A DNA stretch of 64,000 bases. It comes from Flavobacteriales bacterium. GTDB lineage: Bacteria > Bacteroidota > Bacteroidia > Flavobacteriales_C > GCA-002722245. A program made the position numbers and the translations under genes. Location: NCBI GenBank assembly GCA_023251095.1, contig JAHEZL010000015.1, positions 1 through 64,000 on the forward strand. Reading direction: 5' to 3'. The notes beneath the pieces are model-generated. The model was not told the DNA's origin and did not search any database. It was given only the letters and a program-made list of their open reading frames with translations. Shown piece after piece: positions 44,801 to 53,626 of the stretch (the first letter of the stretch is position 1; each line of letters begins with the position of its first letter).

Positions 44801-45410
44801 CATTTCCTTGTGATTGTTTTTTCACGTTTTCTAAACCAATCACAATGTTGCTTTGTGCGCCGGCTGGAGATTTCCAAACGACATAATATGGAATCCAGCC
44901 ACCGCTGGTAGTGTAAGGCAAATCAATATCAGCTCCAATGGCAACACCATTGATTCTGAGCTGAACTATGGGAGGATTGTTGAGTCCTTGCGGAGATTGG
45001 TTTGAAACGTTTGCCAGCCAGCAGGAGAAAAAATAAGTGGTATTGGGATTAAGATCGGCAGCCAGAATCGTTTGTTGCCAAAGGTTTGTATTGGCTGAAT
45101 TCCCAACGTCGATTAGCATTAAGTTATTTCCTGTATGAGCAGTGGTATTGGTCATGTAGGTAACGTTGGCGTTGTTGGCATTTTTAACAATACCCCATTG
45201 ATTTACAGCCACGGCACCATTGTAATTTCCGCTGTTTGGTAAAGTACTGGAATAGGAGCCGTCCTGACCGGTTGTAGCACCGCTCCCACCCAATTCAAAG
45301 CTTCCGTTGGTAACCAATTCATTGCTTGGGTTGGGCGGACAGATTTGAGCCATTCCAATCAGCGGGATCGCTGATAAAAAAAGTACGGTATAAATTTTTT
45401 TAATATTCAT
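41805..45410 (-). CDS. large secreted surface protein with Ig-like repeats and T9SS type B sorting domain
   Basis: A 1201-residue exported protein. A signal peptide (MNIKKIYTVLFLSAIPLIGM, cleaved near residue 21) is followed by a jelly-roll domain at about 22-215 (ELVTNGSFELGG, LALDDISFN) of the galactose-binding type, then many PKD/Ig-like modules. Two near-identical units of about 80 residues lie at roughly 800-950 (PSGGTYSGSGV with TGAHVITYSYTDPLTTC). The end is a T9SS type B domain (CFPNVFTPNSDGLNDDFRPC, VYDRWGIKM, AAGTYYWIVQY). No catalytic motif was recognised, so adhesion or a structural role is most likely. It is flanked by its own terminator and by the pdhC terminator, hence a single-gene unit. 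Confidence 0.82.
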   Translation of the reverse strand: MNIKKIYTVLFLSAIPLIGMAQICPPNPSNELVTNGSFELGGSGATTGQDGSYSSTLPNSGNYNGAVAVNQWGIVKNANNANVTYMTNTTAHTGNNLMLIDVGNSANTNLWQQTILAADLNPNTTYFFSCWLANVSNQSPQGLNNPPIVQLRINGVAIGADIDLPYTTSGGWIPYYVVWKSPAGAQSNIVIGLENVKKQSQGNDLALDDISFNSSCSNIPNINALQPTSQLASSVSLCSGGGNALLDTKLSATNKTFVWKNSVPAAIGSTNPSASVSTAGTYYVCIDSAGLGCPITDTIVVTNNLSLSLPDLDLCSPSQYVVDAGFNVPNASIASITWTGPSGTSTKRNYTITSAGNHSVTIVAAGGSGCNFNKTFAVTSSVPVAPTGLSYSECGGSTVALAIGDGKSYNWSLNQNMAPLLGTGITYNWAVPGGTTGDQTVWVANLPQQAALGNGGPTNISTTSWPDAINVMPSLTFTNNNTVVLKSFQVFFHEWAPLQGGGQCTAGSSKPVTFSISGSGTFTTTVNVPCSPSSGSNYTVNVNWTLPAGTYTLSSSENLDFEYQGSITTNVGGIVTITPPTGNHYIFANINFDQLTSCDPIPLLVKAICCNPISDVPAIDTAASNLSDCDPNNVSIVSKALTNGLDYKWQVSHNNGFTWQDSTGTLVVSGGKATLSNISGSGWFRLQVAPTGDLGKTCMKTSDTAIVIIPIAVPPVITSTKRDYCSNSAIDTIEVNVLGGTFTTFSGTGITNAAQGFYNPALANIGTDTIYYTTPGACGATAKKAININALPVVTFTLADDEVCTGSAAFALSGGTPSGGTYSGSGVTAGTTFTAAGAGTGAHVITYSYTDPLTTCANTATDQMTVDALPVVSLNLPSTSACTDLPAFALSGGNPSGGTYSGSGVNGANYDPSSTTTGAHVITYTYIDPLTTCTNSTTATLTVYALPVIALSDTAVCDAITLNASNGTIAVPATYAWDGAAAGNVSTLLVAGSGKHTVVVTDKNNCQTSDSATVTVNPKPSVSLGSDTSVCFTGGEVWTDTIANTYSSILWSNDDVDNITSVSNTDSVWVTVTNQFSCSASDTIHVSEECDAIKLCFPNVFTPNSDGLNDDFRPCGNEKEVISYNGNYKFYSENILSMHFIVYDRWGIKMCEDDEPHIPVWDGYFNNKLAAAGTYYWIVQYTDSSNTSYEQTGYVTLLKEQ

Positions 45411-45584
45411 CGGGGTATGTTTAACAGTCTAAAACATAAGACAGTCCTCTAAGTTACAGGAATGCAGGAGCTCAGGATTGTACAAAAATCCCGATTAATA
45501 GCAATTTTGTCCGAAGAAACGAAGTGAGGTTCTTAACGTGTTTTCTTCAAAGAGAGGCATAGGCATTTAAACCTTTGAAAATGT

Positions 45585-45617
45585 AAAAGGGCCTTAATCA
45601 TCGATTAAGGCCCTTTT
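45585..45617 (-). terminator. strong hairpin terminator after pdhC
   Basis: AAAAGGGCCTTAATC (45585-45599) pairs perfectly with GATTAAGGCCCTTTT (45603-45617) around a 3-nt loop, with T-rich and A-rich flanks. It lies 24 bp past the pdhC stop and closes the long minus-strand run that begins at the porU genes. Confidence 0.9.
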
Positions 45618-45640
45618 ATTATTATAATACGGTTAATTGT

Positions 45641-46861
45641 CTACATGAAAATCAATACCGGATTTTCCAATGCTTTTTTCAATGTTTGCAAGAAAGCAGC
45701 ACCTGTAGCACCATCTACCACACGATGGTCGCAACTCAAAGTCACTTTCATCATATTGCCTGGAACGACTGCATTGTTTTTAACAACAGGCACCTGGCGA
45801 ATTGCACCAACCGCTAAAATACAAGCGTTAGGTGAATTAATGATAGCTGTAAATTCTTCCAAACCGAACATTCCTAAATTGGAAATTGTAAAGGTGCTTC
45901 CTGCGTATTCATCAGGAGAAAGTTTTTTTGCTTTAGCGCGTGCTGAGAAGTCTTTCACCTGAGCAGAAACTTCCTGAACAGATTTAGCATTAGCGAATTT
46001 CACAACAGGCACAATTAAACCATCTTCGACGGCCATGGCCACACCAATGTGAACATGCTCATTGAAACGGATTCTGTCGCCTTGCCATGAAGAATTAATA
46101 GCAGGATGTTTTCCTAAACTAGAAGAAACTGCTTTAATCACCAAGTCATTGAAAGATACTTTTTCACCGCTGGCTTCAATGATGGCTTTTCTTGCAGCCA
46201 TGATTGCATCCATATCAATGTCGATAGTTAAATAAAAGTGCGGAGCTGTAAACAATGACTCACCTAAACGAGTAGCAATGATTTTACGCATTTGAGTAAC
46301 AGCAACTTCGCTGAAACTTTCTACTTGTGCAACTGAAGATCCCGGATTGAAATTATCAATATCTCTTTTAACTACTCGTCCACCTTCACCTGATCCACGT
46401 AATTTATTGACATTGATATGTCTCTCTTCAGCTAATTTTTTTGCCAATGGAGAAACGAATAAACGACCATTAGATTCAACAGGAGCAGTAGCCGTTGCTC
46501 TTGGAGCTGCTAATGCTGTTTTAGCGGCAACAGGAACTGGTGCTGCTGCCGGAGCAGGAGCCGCCGCTGCTGCTGCAGGTTTTTTATCTTTTTCTCCTGC
46601 AATCAATGCAGAGATGTCTTCTCCTGGTGTTCCAAGAATAGCCAGAATAGAATCTACGGGAGCACTTACTCCTTTTTCGCTACCAATATATAACAACGTA
46701 CCATCCTGAAAGGATTCAAATTCCATTGTTGCTTTATCGGTTTCAATTTCTGCAAGGAGTTCACCTGATTTTACAGTGTCTCCAACTTTTTTGTGCCACA
46801 CAGCTACCACGCCGTCGGTCATGGTATCACTTAATTTGGGCATTCTAACAATTTCGGCCAT
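45641..46861 (-). CDS. pdhC: pyruvate dehydrogenase E2, dihydrolipoamide acetyltransferase
   Basis: A 406-residue E2 protein. It has one N-terminal lipoyl domain with the attachment Lys43 in ETDKATME, an Ala/Pro-rich flexible linker (about 95-125), a peripheral-subunit-binding domain (about 133-170, SPLAKKLAEERHINVNKLRG) and a catalytic acyltransferase domain ending DHRVVDG (His379 and Asp383). It moves the acetyl group from lipoate to CoA and forms the core of the pyruvate dehydrogenase complex. It follows pdhA by 16 bases. One lipoyl domain only is fewer than many relatives have. E1 beta and E3 genes are not in the window. Because other acyltransferases share this fold, the pyruvate assignment leans on the adjacent E1 alpha. 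Confidence 0.93.
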   Translation of the reverse strand: MAEIVRMPKLSDTMTDGVVAVWHKKVGDTVKSGELLAEIETDKATMEFESFQDGTLLYIGSEKGVSAPVDSILAILGTPGEDISALIAGEKDKKPAAAAAAPAPAAAPVPVAAKTALAAPRATATAPVESNGRLFVSPLAKKLAEERHINVNKLRGSGEGGRVVKRDIDNFNPGSSVAQVESFSEVAVTQMRKIIATRLGESLFTAPHFYLTIDIDMDAIMAARKAIIEASGEKVSFNDLVIKAVSSSLGKHPAINSSWQGDRIRFNEHVHIGVAMAVEDGLIVPVVKFANAKSVQEVSAQVKDFSARAKAKKLSPDEYAGSTFTISNLGMFGLEEFTAIINSPNACILAVGAIRQVPVVKNNAVVPGNMMKVTLSCDHRVVDGATGAAFLQTLKKALENPVLIFM

Positions 46862-46877
46862 AGGGGTAAATAATTTT

Positions 46878-47885
46878 TTAATCCATTATAAAAGGATAGT
46901 CCTTTTGATAGTAAACGTCTTTGTACAATTCATCCAATTCAGGGAAAGGAGATTCTTCAGCGAATTTTACGCTTTCTTCTATTTTAGCTTTTATTCTTGC
47001 TTCAATAGCCTCTAATTCTTGATCGGTAGCGTATTTTTTTGTTTTGATGGTATTCAAAACAGAGCTGATTGGATCCTGATCTTTGTAGCACTCCAGCTCT
47101 TCTTTGCTTCTGTATTTAGCCGGATCCGACATGGAGTGACCTTTGTAACGGTAGGTTCTGATTTCCAACAGAGTTGGACCATCGCCTTTTCTTCCGCGGG
47201 CTGCAGCTTCTTCTACTGCATCGGCTACATCTTCGCAACGCATTCCGTCCACAGGGAAAGAAGGCATGTCGTAAGCCAATCCTAATTTATATAAATCAGT
47301 AACGTTAGAAGTTCTTTCCACTGAAGTTCCCATGGCGTATTGGTTGTTCTCAATCACAAAGATCACCGGAAGTTTCCAGGTCATTGCCATGTTTAAAGTT
47401 TCGTGGAAAGCACCCTGACGAACTGCACCGTCACCCATGAAACAAAGCGTTACCGCTTTATTGCCATTGTATTTGTCGGCAAAAGCAATTCCGGCACCCA
47501 AAGGAATTTGCGCACCAACGATACCGTGTCCGCCAAAGAAATTGTGCTCCTTGTCGAACATGTGCATTGAACCGCCTTTTCCTTTTGAAACTCCGGTAAT
47601 TTTACCGAACAACTCCGCCATAATTAATTTAGGGTCTGTCCCTCTGCCTATAGGATGTGCGTGATCTCTGTAGGTGGTAATCATTTTGTCTTCTGGGGTA
47701 AGTACTGCTTCGCAACCTGCTACTACTGCTTCCTGTCCGATGTAAAGGTGACAGAAACCTCTGATTTTTTGTTGTATGTAAAGCTGTCCGGCTTTTTCCT
47801 CAAACTTCCGAATGAGGAGCATGAGCTCATACCACATAAGGTAAGTCTCTTTGCCATACTTTTCTTTTGTTTCTTTTTTCGCCAT
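46878..47885 (-). CDS. pdhA: pyruvate dehydrogenase E1 component, alpha subunit
   Basis: A 335-residue thiamine diphosphate enzyme. The ThDP-binding motif runs from GDGAVRQGAF (Gly151) to ENNQYAM (Asn180-Asn181). Typical E1 alpha segments are present: YIGQEAVVAG, TYRDHAHPIGRG, GKGGSMHMFD and YRYKGHSMSDPAKYR with phosphorylation-loop-like sequence. With the beta subunit, encoded elsewhere, it decarboxylates pyruvate and reductively acetylates E2 lipoate. It is cytoplasmic, starts 64 bp after ispF and is followed by pdhC after 16 bases, so the two pdh genes form a unit. Confidence 0.95.
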   Translation of the reverse strand: MAKKETKEKYGKETYLMWYELMLLIRKFEEKAGQLYIQQKIRGFCHLYIGQEAVVAGCEAVLTPEDKMITTYRDHAHPIGRGTDPKLIMAELFGKITGVSKGKGGSMHMFDKEHNFFGGHGIVGAQIPLGAGIAFADKYNGNKAVTLCFMGDGAVRQGAFHETLNMAMTWKLPVIFVIENNQYAMGTSVERTSNVTDLYKLGLAYDMPSFPVDGMRCEDVADAVEEAAARGRKGDGPTLLEIRTYRYKGHSMSDPAKYRSKEELECYKDQDPISSVLNTIKTKKYATDQELEAIEARIKAKIEESVKFAEESPFPELDELYKDVYYQKDYPFIMD

Positions 47886-47949
47886 GATTTTATTGATAGA
47901 TTGAATCAGGCAAAAATATAAATCTTTGGGAGAAAACCTGCAGAAACAG

Positions 47950-48432
47950 CTAGATTTTGTGAATGAGGGCTACGGCATAGGCATTAACACCAAGCTCTGC
48001 GCCTACATAACCCAGCTTTTCATTAGTGGTGGCTTTGATAGAGATTTGCCCTTCTTCTATATTCATGACTCCTGCCAGCGTTGAGCGCATTAAAGGCAGG
48101 TAAGGTGCAATTTTAGGGCGTTCCAGAGAGAGCGTCACATCTAAATTGCCAATGGAGTATTGCTCATTTTTCAGAAGCTCTATCACCTTTGCCAACAATA
48201 TTTTACTGTCGATTCCTTTGAATTCATTCGATGTATCGGGAAAGTGTTTTCCTATGTCGCCTAAATTTGCGGCACCCAGTAAAGCATCACAAATGGCATG
48301 AATCATTACATCTGCATCCGAATGTCCGAGCGCTCCTTTGTGGTGTTCTATTTTTATTCCGCCCAACCAAAAGTCGCGACCTTCCACCAGTTGGTGAACG
48401 TCAAAGCCAAAACCTATTCTGAATGGAAACAT
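47950..48432 (-). CDS. ispF: 2-C-methyl-D-erythritol 2,4-cyclodiphosphate synthase
   Basis: A 160-residue cytoplasmic enzyme of the non-mevalonate isoprenoid pathway. It cyclises 4-diphosphocytidyl-methylerythritol 2-phosphate with release of CMP. Diagnostic features are RIGFGFDVHQL (metal ligands Asp10 and His12), the GALGHSDADVMIHAICDALL loop with another His and Asp, and the closing KATTNEKLGYVG. It is full length; the family acts as a homotrimer. Its start overlaps the porV end region: only two bases separate the porV stop from the ispF ATG. Co-transcription with porV is therefore likely although the functions are unrelated. Confidence 0.96.
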   Translation of the reverse strand: MFPFRIGFGFDVHQLVEGRDFWLGGIKIEHHKGALGHSDADVMIHAICDALLGAANLGDIGKHFPDTSNEFKGIDSKILLAKVIELLKNEQYSIGNLDVTLSLERPKIAPYLPLMRSTLAGVMNIEEGQISIKATTNEKLGYVGAELGVNAYAVALIHKI

Positions 48433-48434
48433 GA

Positions 48435-49676
48435 TTATTCTGATTTTTCTTCAGCAGCTTTGATGTCGTCAAAGTTGAAAGATAAGGTGAAGCGAAGCGT
48501 ATTGTCTAAAGGATTGTTGCGCAACATGGAAACCAGATAAGAGAAATCCAGATTGAAAATACTGTATTTCAATCCAGCGCCCATTGTGAAATACTGGCGA
48601 TTTCCTTTGTTCGGATTTTCATAAAAGTAACCTGCTCTTAAAGCAAATTGTTTGTCGTAAACATATTCCATTCCGGCAGAAATATTGATTTCCGTTAACT
48701 CTTCCATCGCTCCGCCGGGCGCGTCATAAAAGGATTGAAATACCGCTTGTGCAACCGATACATTGGGATCCATTCCATGAGCAATTATTTTTGTGGTACC
48801 GTCGGATAAAGTGCTGTCGCCACCCGAAGTTTTTTTAACGTATTCGGGAAGAGTTGGAACCAGTAATTTATTTAAATCCACCATGAAGGTGATTTTGTTG
48901 TAATCATCAATATCAATGCTCAGGGAAGTTCCTAATTTCAAATTCATAGGAATAAAATTCTGCTTGCCTGAATCGGTATAACGTACTTTAGTACCCAGAT
49001 TGGAAATGTTGATTCCGGAAGCCCATTGGCCTTTGTTCTTTCCTAATTTCACATCGGTTCTGTAGTAGGCCGAAAGATCTGCCGCTACGGCATTTGCAGG
49101 TTTTGTGGAAGCATCAACACCCTGTGTGAGGTTAGAATAAACATATCTCAAACTAAAAGCGCCTGAAAACTTTTTGCCTAATTTATGAGCGTAGCCAAGG
49201 TCTACAGCCAATTCATTAGGTGTACGTGAACCCAATGAGGCTCCGTTTTGATCGGTAAAATCAATTTTACCCAAACTGAAATATCTTAATGAACCACCAA
49301 TGGTTCCTTTGCTGCTTAATTTGTAAAAACCTGAAAGATAGCCGAGGTTAATGTCGGGAACCAAAGTTTTTAACCACGGAGTATAGGCTACGGAAATTCC
49401 TGATTTTTTTTCTATGAAAGCTAATTTTGAAGCATTCCAGTGCATGGAGCTTGCGTCGGGTGAAGAAGCAACACCTGCATCACCCATAGCACCACCGCGT
49501 GATTCTGGAGCGATTAATAAAAAAGGAACTGAAGTGGTGATCGGGTTGAGTCCGATTCTTGAAAACTGATCGGTAGCTTTGGTAGAGGTTTGACTGTAGC
49601 CTTTTACAACAAGGAGAGACAGCGCTATTAAAGCATAAGTTTTTTTGATATATAAGAAATTGAAATTGTTCATCAT
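48435..49676 (-). CDS. porV: type IX secretion outer-membrane protein PorV
   Basis: A 413-residue outer-membrane barrel of the FadL-like type. The signal peptide (about 1-29) is followed by the PorV/LptO opening NPITTSVPFLLIAPESRGGA and AMGDAGVASSPDASSMHWN. The final strand is LRFTLSFNFDDIK with a short extension. PorV shuttles cargo proteins carrying T9SS C-terminal domains from the Sov pore to the attachment complex, and works with PorU. It lies 35 bases after the downstream porU paralogue, an arrangement known for porU-porV. The many T9SS cargo genes in the window would use it. Either of two adjacent Met codons could start it. Confidence 0.95.
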   Translation of the reverse strand: MMNNFNFLYIKKTYALIALSLLVVKGYSQTSTKATDQFSRIGLNPITTSVPFLLIAPESRGGAMGDAGVASSPDASSMHWNASKLAFIEKKSGISVAYTPWLKTLVPDINLGYLSGFYKLSSKGTIGGSLRYFSLGKIDFTDQNGASLGSRTPNELAVDLGYAHKLGKKFSGAFSLRYVYSNLTQGVDASTKPANAVAADLSAYYRTDVKLGKNKGQWASGINISNLGTKVRYTDSGKQNFIPMNLKLGTSLSIDIDDYNKITFMVDLNKLLVPTLPEYVKKTSGGDSTLSDGTTKIIAHGMDPNVSVAQAVFQSFYDAPGGAMEELTEINISAGMEYVYDKQFALRAGYFYENPNKGNRQYFTMGAGLKYSIFNLDFSYLVSMLRNNPLDNTLRFTLSFNFDDIKAAEEKSE

Positions 49677-49711
49677 GCTCGAATTTGTACAAATATATAT
49701 AATAAACCCTT

Positions 49712-52700
49712 TTATTTGAGAATCACTAATTTTTCTGTTTTCTCAGCGTACTGGCCGTTGTCGGTTTGCACTTTCAAGCGGTAAACATAAACGCCTTTTC
49801 CAATGAAATCTCCGTAATCATCCAATCCGTCCCATGGAATAGGTGTAGGTTTATAACGATCAGCCACATCAATTGTTGTATTGATACTTTTTACCAGTTT
49901 TCCCGAGATAGTAAATATCTGAATCTGCACATTCAGCGTTCCGCTTGGATAATTGTGTTCAAACCAGAATTCAGTACGCGTGGTAAAGGGATTAGGATAA
50001 TTCAGCACATGACTCAAAGCCAGTTTAGCGGAAGAAGCAACAATGAATTCTGTGTTTTTTTCAGAAGAATTATTGTTGACATCCCAAACTTTCAGCGTGA
50101 GTTGGTGTTCTCCTTCGGCCAGTTTTTCCAGGGGGTAAGTGATTTTTCCTCTTTTGTAGCTGTCGAGATCGGCTTCGTAAAATGAATTTAAAATAATGGA
50201 TTCATTGCTTTGTTTATCAAGGGTGGCTACAATGTCATGTCCTATGTTATTTCCGGTAGTATTGATACCGCTTTCATCATAGAGCACGGCAAATATTTTC
50301 GGATTTTCATCGGTGAGTCCGCCAAAAACAAAACTGGAATCATTCATATATAAATCCACTTCAGGCCCCATATTATCGGCAGAACCGGTGGTATCACTTC
50401 CTCCTATCAAGAAGTTTTCAAAAAATCCGCAGGCATCTTCCGACTCATTAGCGGCATAGTAGCTGATTTTTCCATTGCCATACTGATAGCTGATGTCTTT
50501 CGGAACAATGAATTCAAAACTGAATAAACCATTGCTTACAGTTGCTTTTCCTTTATAGAGAATATTGCTTTGAACATTAAAGTTCATAGATCCTTTATTG
50601 ATGTTGTTCAGCGTTTTCATTTGCTGTGCTTTGTCATAAACGGTAGGGTAAATGATGCCGTTGTATGCCGATAAAAACAAACCCTGACGATCGGTCATTT
50701 TCCCTTCTATCTTCACTTTCATCAATGCTTTTATGGTATCGGCACCATTGCTTACCGGATGTAGATTGATAGCGGTGGTAATTATTTTTTCCTTTGGAAA
50801 GGCAAGTGTCAGCGCAGGATCTCCCATAAGAAAGAATTTTCTTTTGTTGTTGTAAGTTCCGTTGCCGGTAAGTGTTTTGGCCTCCTGAATAGCTTCTCCC
50901 AAAGTTGGTCGGGCGCCGCTATCTTTAAAGTTTACTTTGAAAAAGTTTTTTGTGAAATCAAGATTGGAAGATCCGTATACCAATCGTGTGGTGGTGAGCT
51001 GACCAATGCCTCCGCCGTTTTCGTTGTTGAGCACATATTCTCCGGCAGCCACTCTTTGGGGATCATCAAAGCGACTGAATTCACAGGTAGCAGTAACAAA
51101 GAAAGGCAGGCGTGAAAAGTTGCTCCACTGATTGATTTGCTGAATGCCCAAAACTCTTTCATCGGCCCAGCCCGCTTCACCACCGTGTCCAACGTAGCTT
51201 ACAATCAGCGCACCTTTGTCCATGGTTTGTGTAATGGCTCTTTCCACATCAGGGTAGCGACCGCCTGCTGCAGAAGCTTGTTTTAAGTAGGCGTCAAAAT
51301 AAATTTTCTGATGGTTGTAATTGCTGTCGATGCTGCGCAACAGATCCGATAATATTTCAGAGCCCTGCACATGTTCGGCATAATCAAAATTTCCATTCGG
51401 ATCGCTGCCGTCATCGGCAATAAAAACAATTTGATTTCTCCAGTCTCCGAAAGCAGAATTGATGGACGGGGTTTCTTTGCTTTCAACAGCTACCTGCGAA
51501 CCCTGTCCCGAATAAGTAATTATTTTATTTACAATTCCGTCGGCCTGAGCAAGGGTGGTAGTTGGAAAACGACCCACACCTATATCCACATTATCCGAAG
51601 AATTAGGATCCATGTTTCCTTCATTGTCATCCAGAAATCCGAAATAATCATCAGTCGCATAAGAGGAAGTAGGATCAACGGATTCGCTGGATTCATAAAC
51701 AGGAACAAAATCACCTGAGGCCACTTTGCTTTTGTAGTCGTAACTGCCGTCTCCAAACAATAAAAGATATTTTGGAAGTTCCTGAGGAGTTCCCGCATTT
51801 TTGTAAAAATAGCGCAGCATATTTCTAATGGCCGTTACATCTTTGGCTCCTGATGAAAATTCATTGTAAACCTGATTGGGCGTTACCACCAGCACATCGA
51901 GATTGTTATAGGTTTTATGAAAATCGGCCAGTTTTTGAGCTGCAGTTAAAAATTCGGGGGCAGAAACCATCACATAATCAACAGTTCCTTTGCCATGAAT
52001 ATCCTGGTTGGAAACTACTTCTACAAATGTTGGCGCAGGGAAGGAACTTCCTGAAAAAAGCAGATACTCTTTCAAGGTGTCGGCAGCTTGTTTGAAAGAA
52101 ATTTGTCCGCCTGAAAAATCATAGTCCTGTGTTTTAATATTGTTAATGTCAGTGACATCCCATAAAATTTCTGATCCGCTGCTCCCTGTAATTTGATATT
52201 GCACAACATTGTTTTCCCCTATGGTTGCTGCATCGCGGAAGAGCATGGAATTTCCCGAGAGGGCAAGATTTCTTTTTACAATAACTTCCAGATAATTGAG
52301 CCAGGCTTCGGCTTCATTATTTCCGGAAGGCAGGTTGTAAGTCATTTTTATGGTAAAGGAAGAGGACGAAGGGGTGAAGGGGTTTGCGAAAGAATTTCTC
52401 AGCACCACATAAGGATCATCATAGCCTCCTGAAATGGGAGAAATACTAGTGATATTTGCGAAGGAAGAACCATTCACCTGAAGATTCATGGAAGATGTTT
52501 GTGTGGAACGAACAGCTACTTGTGTGTTCATTATCGCAGGAGTGCTGAGATCCATATTCGGAAAGGAAAAAAGAGGAGAAGATCTTTCATTGGTTACGAT
52601 ATTGAACTGATCGCCAAACCACGTTTTCCCGGATTTGATAAAATTGTAATTGTCATTTTCCCAAAAGGAGTAATCATCGAATTTTGTTGCTGTGGAAGTT

Positions 52701-53602
52701 GTAATTCCTGCATTTTGTATTTGAGTAGCAACTCTTTTTCCCGCACCTAAATCAAAGGTGAGAAAGTAGTAAGCGGCATCAGAATAAACATTGAATTGGT
52801 GTGAGTATTTGTGTTGCACAGTGTCGTAAGTCCAGGTATGAGGGCCTCTGGCATAAAAAAGCACATAATCATTGTCGTTAAAAACCCCATCGCTTTCTCC
52901 AGCAACCATAATGGCATTTTCTTGTAAATCATCATGGGTAAATGTTTTAATCAGCTCAGGAAGCATTCCGCCTCCGTTGCCGTAAATGCGAATATTCTGA
53001 GGGTTGATGTTGGCAACATCTATATTGTTGTTTTTAAAAAAAGCTTTGTCTATTTTATACAATCCCGTAGCTGTTATTTTTATTTTATACCATTTCCCTG
53101 ATGCTAAAACACTTGAATTTCCTGATTTATAGGAGCTTTTCGATTTAAATGTTGCCGCTGAAAGAACAGCATTTTTTATTTCGAGATTAAAGGAGATTAG
53201 TTTTTCAATTGTACCGGAAGCATTTTTTCTAAGCCCGGCGATGTATACTTCAGCTACGCCATTTTTGCGATGTGTGCCTATTTGCTTTTTTATTACAAAA
53301 GATTCGGGAATAGAAATATTGCCTAAAGATTTTGTTTCTGCGGGAGTTAAAACTTGTGTTTGGTCAACAGTAAATTCAACATCAAAAGAATTGAGTAATC
53401 CTGCAAACAATTGTGTTTGCTGAAAAAATGGCAAGTGGCCGAATTCACTCAGTTCAGTAACATTGTCGAAAGCCGAATTTTCTTTTCTTGCGTTCGGATC
53501 AAACCATTTGTTGTTCCATACCAGATTTATTTCCGCCGAAAATGCAGCAGAAAAAAGAGTAAAAAACAATATGGCGGTTAATAGGTATCTCATTAAATTC
53601 AA
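49712..53602 (-). CDS. porU: type IX secretion sortase PorU (C25 peptidase family), copy 1
   Basis: A 1296-residue protein. A signal peptide (about 1-22) and an N-terminal beta-rich region precede a gingipain-type C25 catalytic domain at about 560-900. The dyad is intact: His806 in VGHGGEAG and Cys840 in TATCEFSRF. The C-terminus (about 1190-1296) is a FlgD/T9SS-like Ig domain (NYPNPFTTRTEFWFEHNYPS, PWDGLDDYGDFIGKG). PorU cleaves the sorting domain of T9SS cargo and links the cargo to surface lipopolysaccharide. It is adjacent to porV, as in characterised systems, so this copy is the better candidate for the canonical PorU. A second, similar gene lies upstream with 24 bases between. It is longer than the P. 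gingivalis protein. Confidence 0.92.
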   Translation of the reverse strand: MNLMRYLLTAILFFTLFSAAFSAEINLVWNNKWFDPNARKENSAFDNVTELSEFGHLPFFQQTQLFAGLLNSFDVEFTVDQTQVLTPAETKSLGNISIPESFVIKKQIGTHRKNGVAEVYIAGLRKNASGTIEKLISFNLEIKNAVLSAATFKSKSSYKSGNSSVLASGKWYKIKITATGLYKIDKAFFKNNNIDVANINPQNIRIYGNGGGMLPELIKTFTHDDLQENAIMVAGESDGVFNDNDYVLFYARGPHTWTYDTVQHKYSHQFNVYSDAAYYFLTFDLGAGKRVATQIQNAGITTSTATKFDDYSFWENDNYNFIKSGKTWFGDQFNIVTNERSSPLFSFPNMDLSTPAIMNTQVAVRSTQTSSMNLQVNGSSFANITSISPISGGYDDPYVVLRNSFANPFTPSSSSFTIKMTYNLPSGNNEAEAWLNYLEVIVKRNLALSGNSMLFRDAATIGENNVVQYQITGSSGSEILWDVTDINNIKTQDYDFSGGQISFKQAADTLKEYLLFSGSSFPAPTFVEVVSNQDIHGKGTVDYVMVSAPEFLTAAQKLADFHKTYNNLDVLVVTPNQVYNEFSSGAKDVTAIRNMLRYFYKNAGTPQELPKYLLLFGDGSYDYKSKVASGDFVPVYESSESVDPTSSYATDDYFGFLDDNEGNMDPNSSDNVDIGVGRFPTTTLAQADGIVNKIITYSGQGSQVAVESKETPSINSAFGDWRNQIVFIADDGSDPNGNFDYAEHVQGSEILSDLLRSIDSNYNHQKIYFDAYLKQASAAGGRYPDVERAITQTMDKGALIVSYVGHGGEAGWADERVLGIQQINQWSNFSRLPFFVTATCEFSRFDDPQRVAAGEYVLNNENGGGIGQLTTTRLVYGSSNLDFTKNFFKVNFKDSGARPTLGEAIQEAKTLTGNGTYNNKRKFFLMGDPALTLAFPKEKIITTAINLHPVSNGADTIKALMKVKIEGKMTDRQGLFLSAYNGIIYPTVYDKAQQMKTLNNINKGSMNFNVQSNILYKGKATVSNGLFSFEFIVPKDISYQYGNGKISYYAANESEDACGFFENFLIGGSDTTGSADNMGPEVDLYMNDSSFVFGGLTDENPKIFAVLYDESGINTTGNNIGHDIVATLDKQSNESIILNSFYEADLDSYKRGKITYPLEKLAEGEHQLTLKVWDVNNNSSEKNTEFIVASSAKLALSHVLNYPNPFTTRTEFWFEHNYPSGTLNVQIQIFTISGKLVKSINTTIDVADRYKPTPIPWDGLDDYGDFIGKGVYVYRLKVQTDNGQYAEKTEKLVILK

Positions 53603-53626
53603 GTTCCAAACGGCTTTGCGAAGATA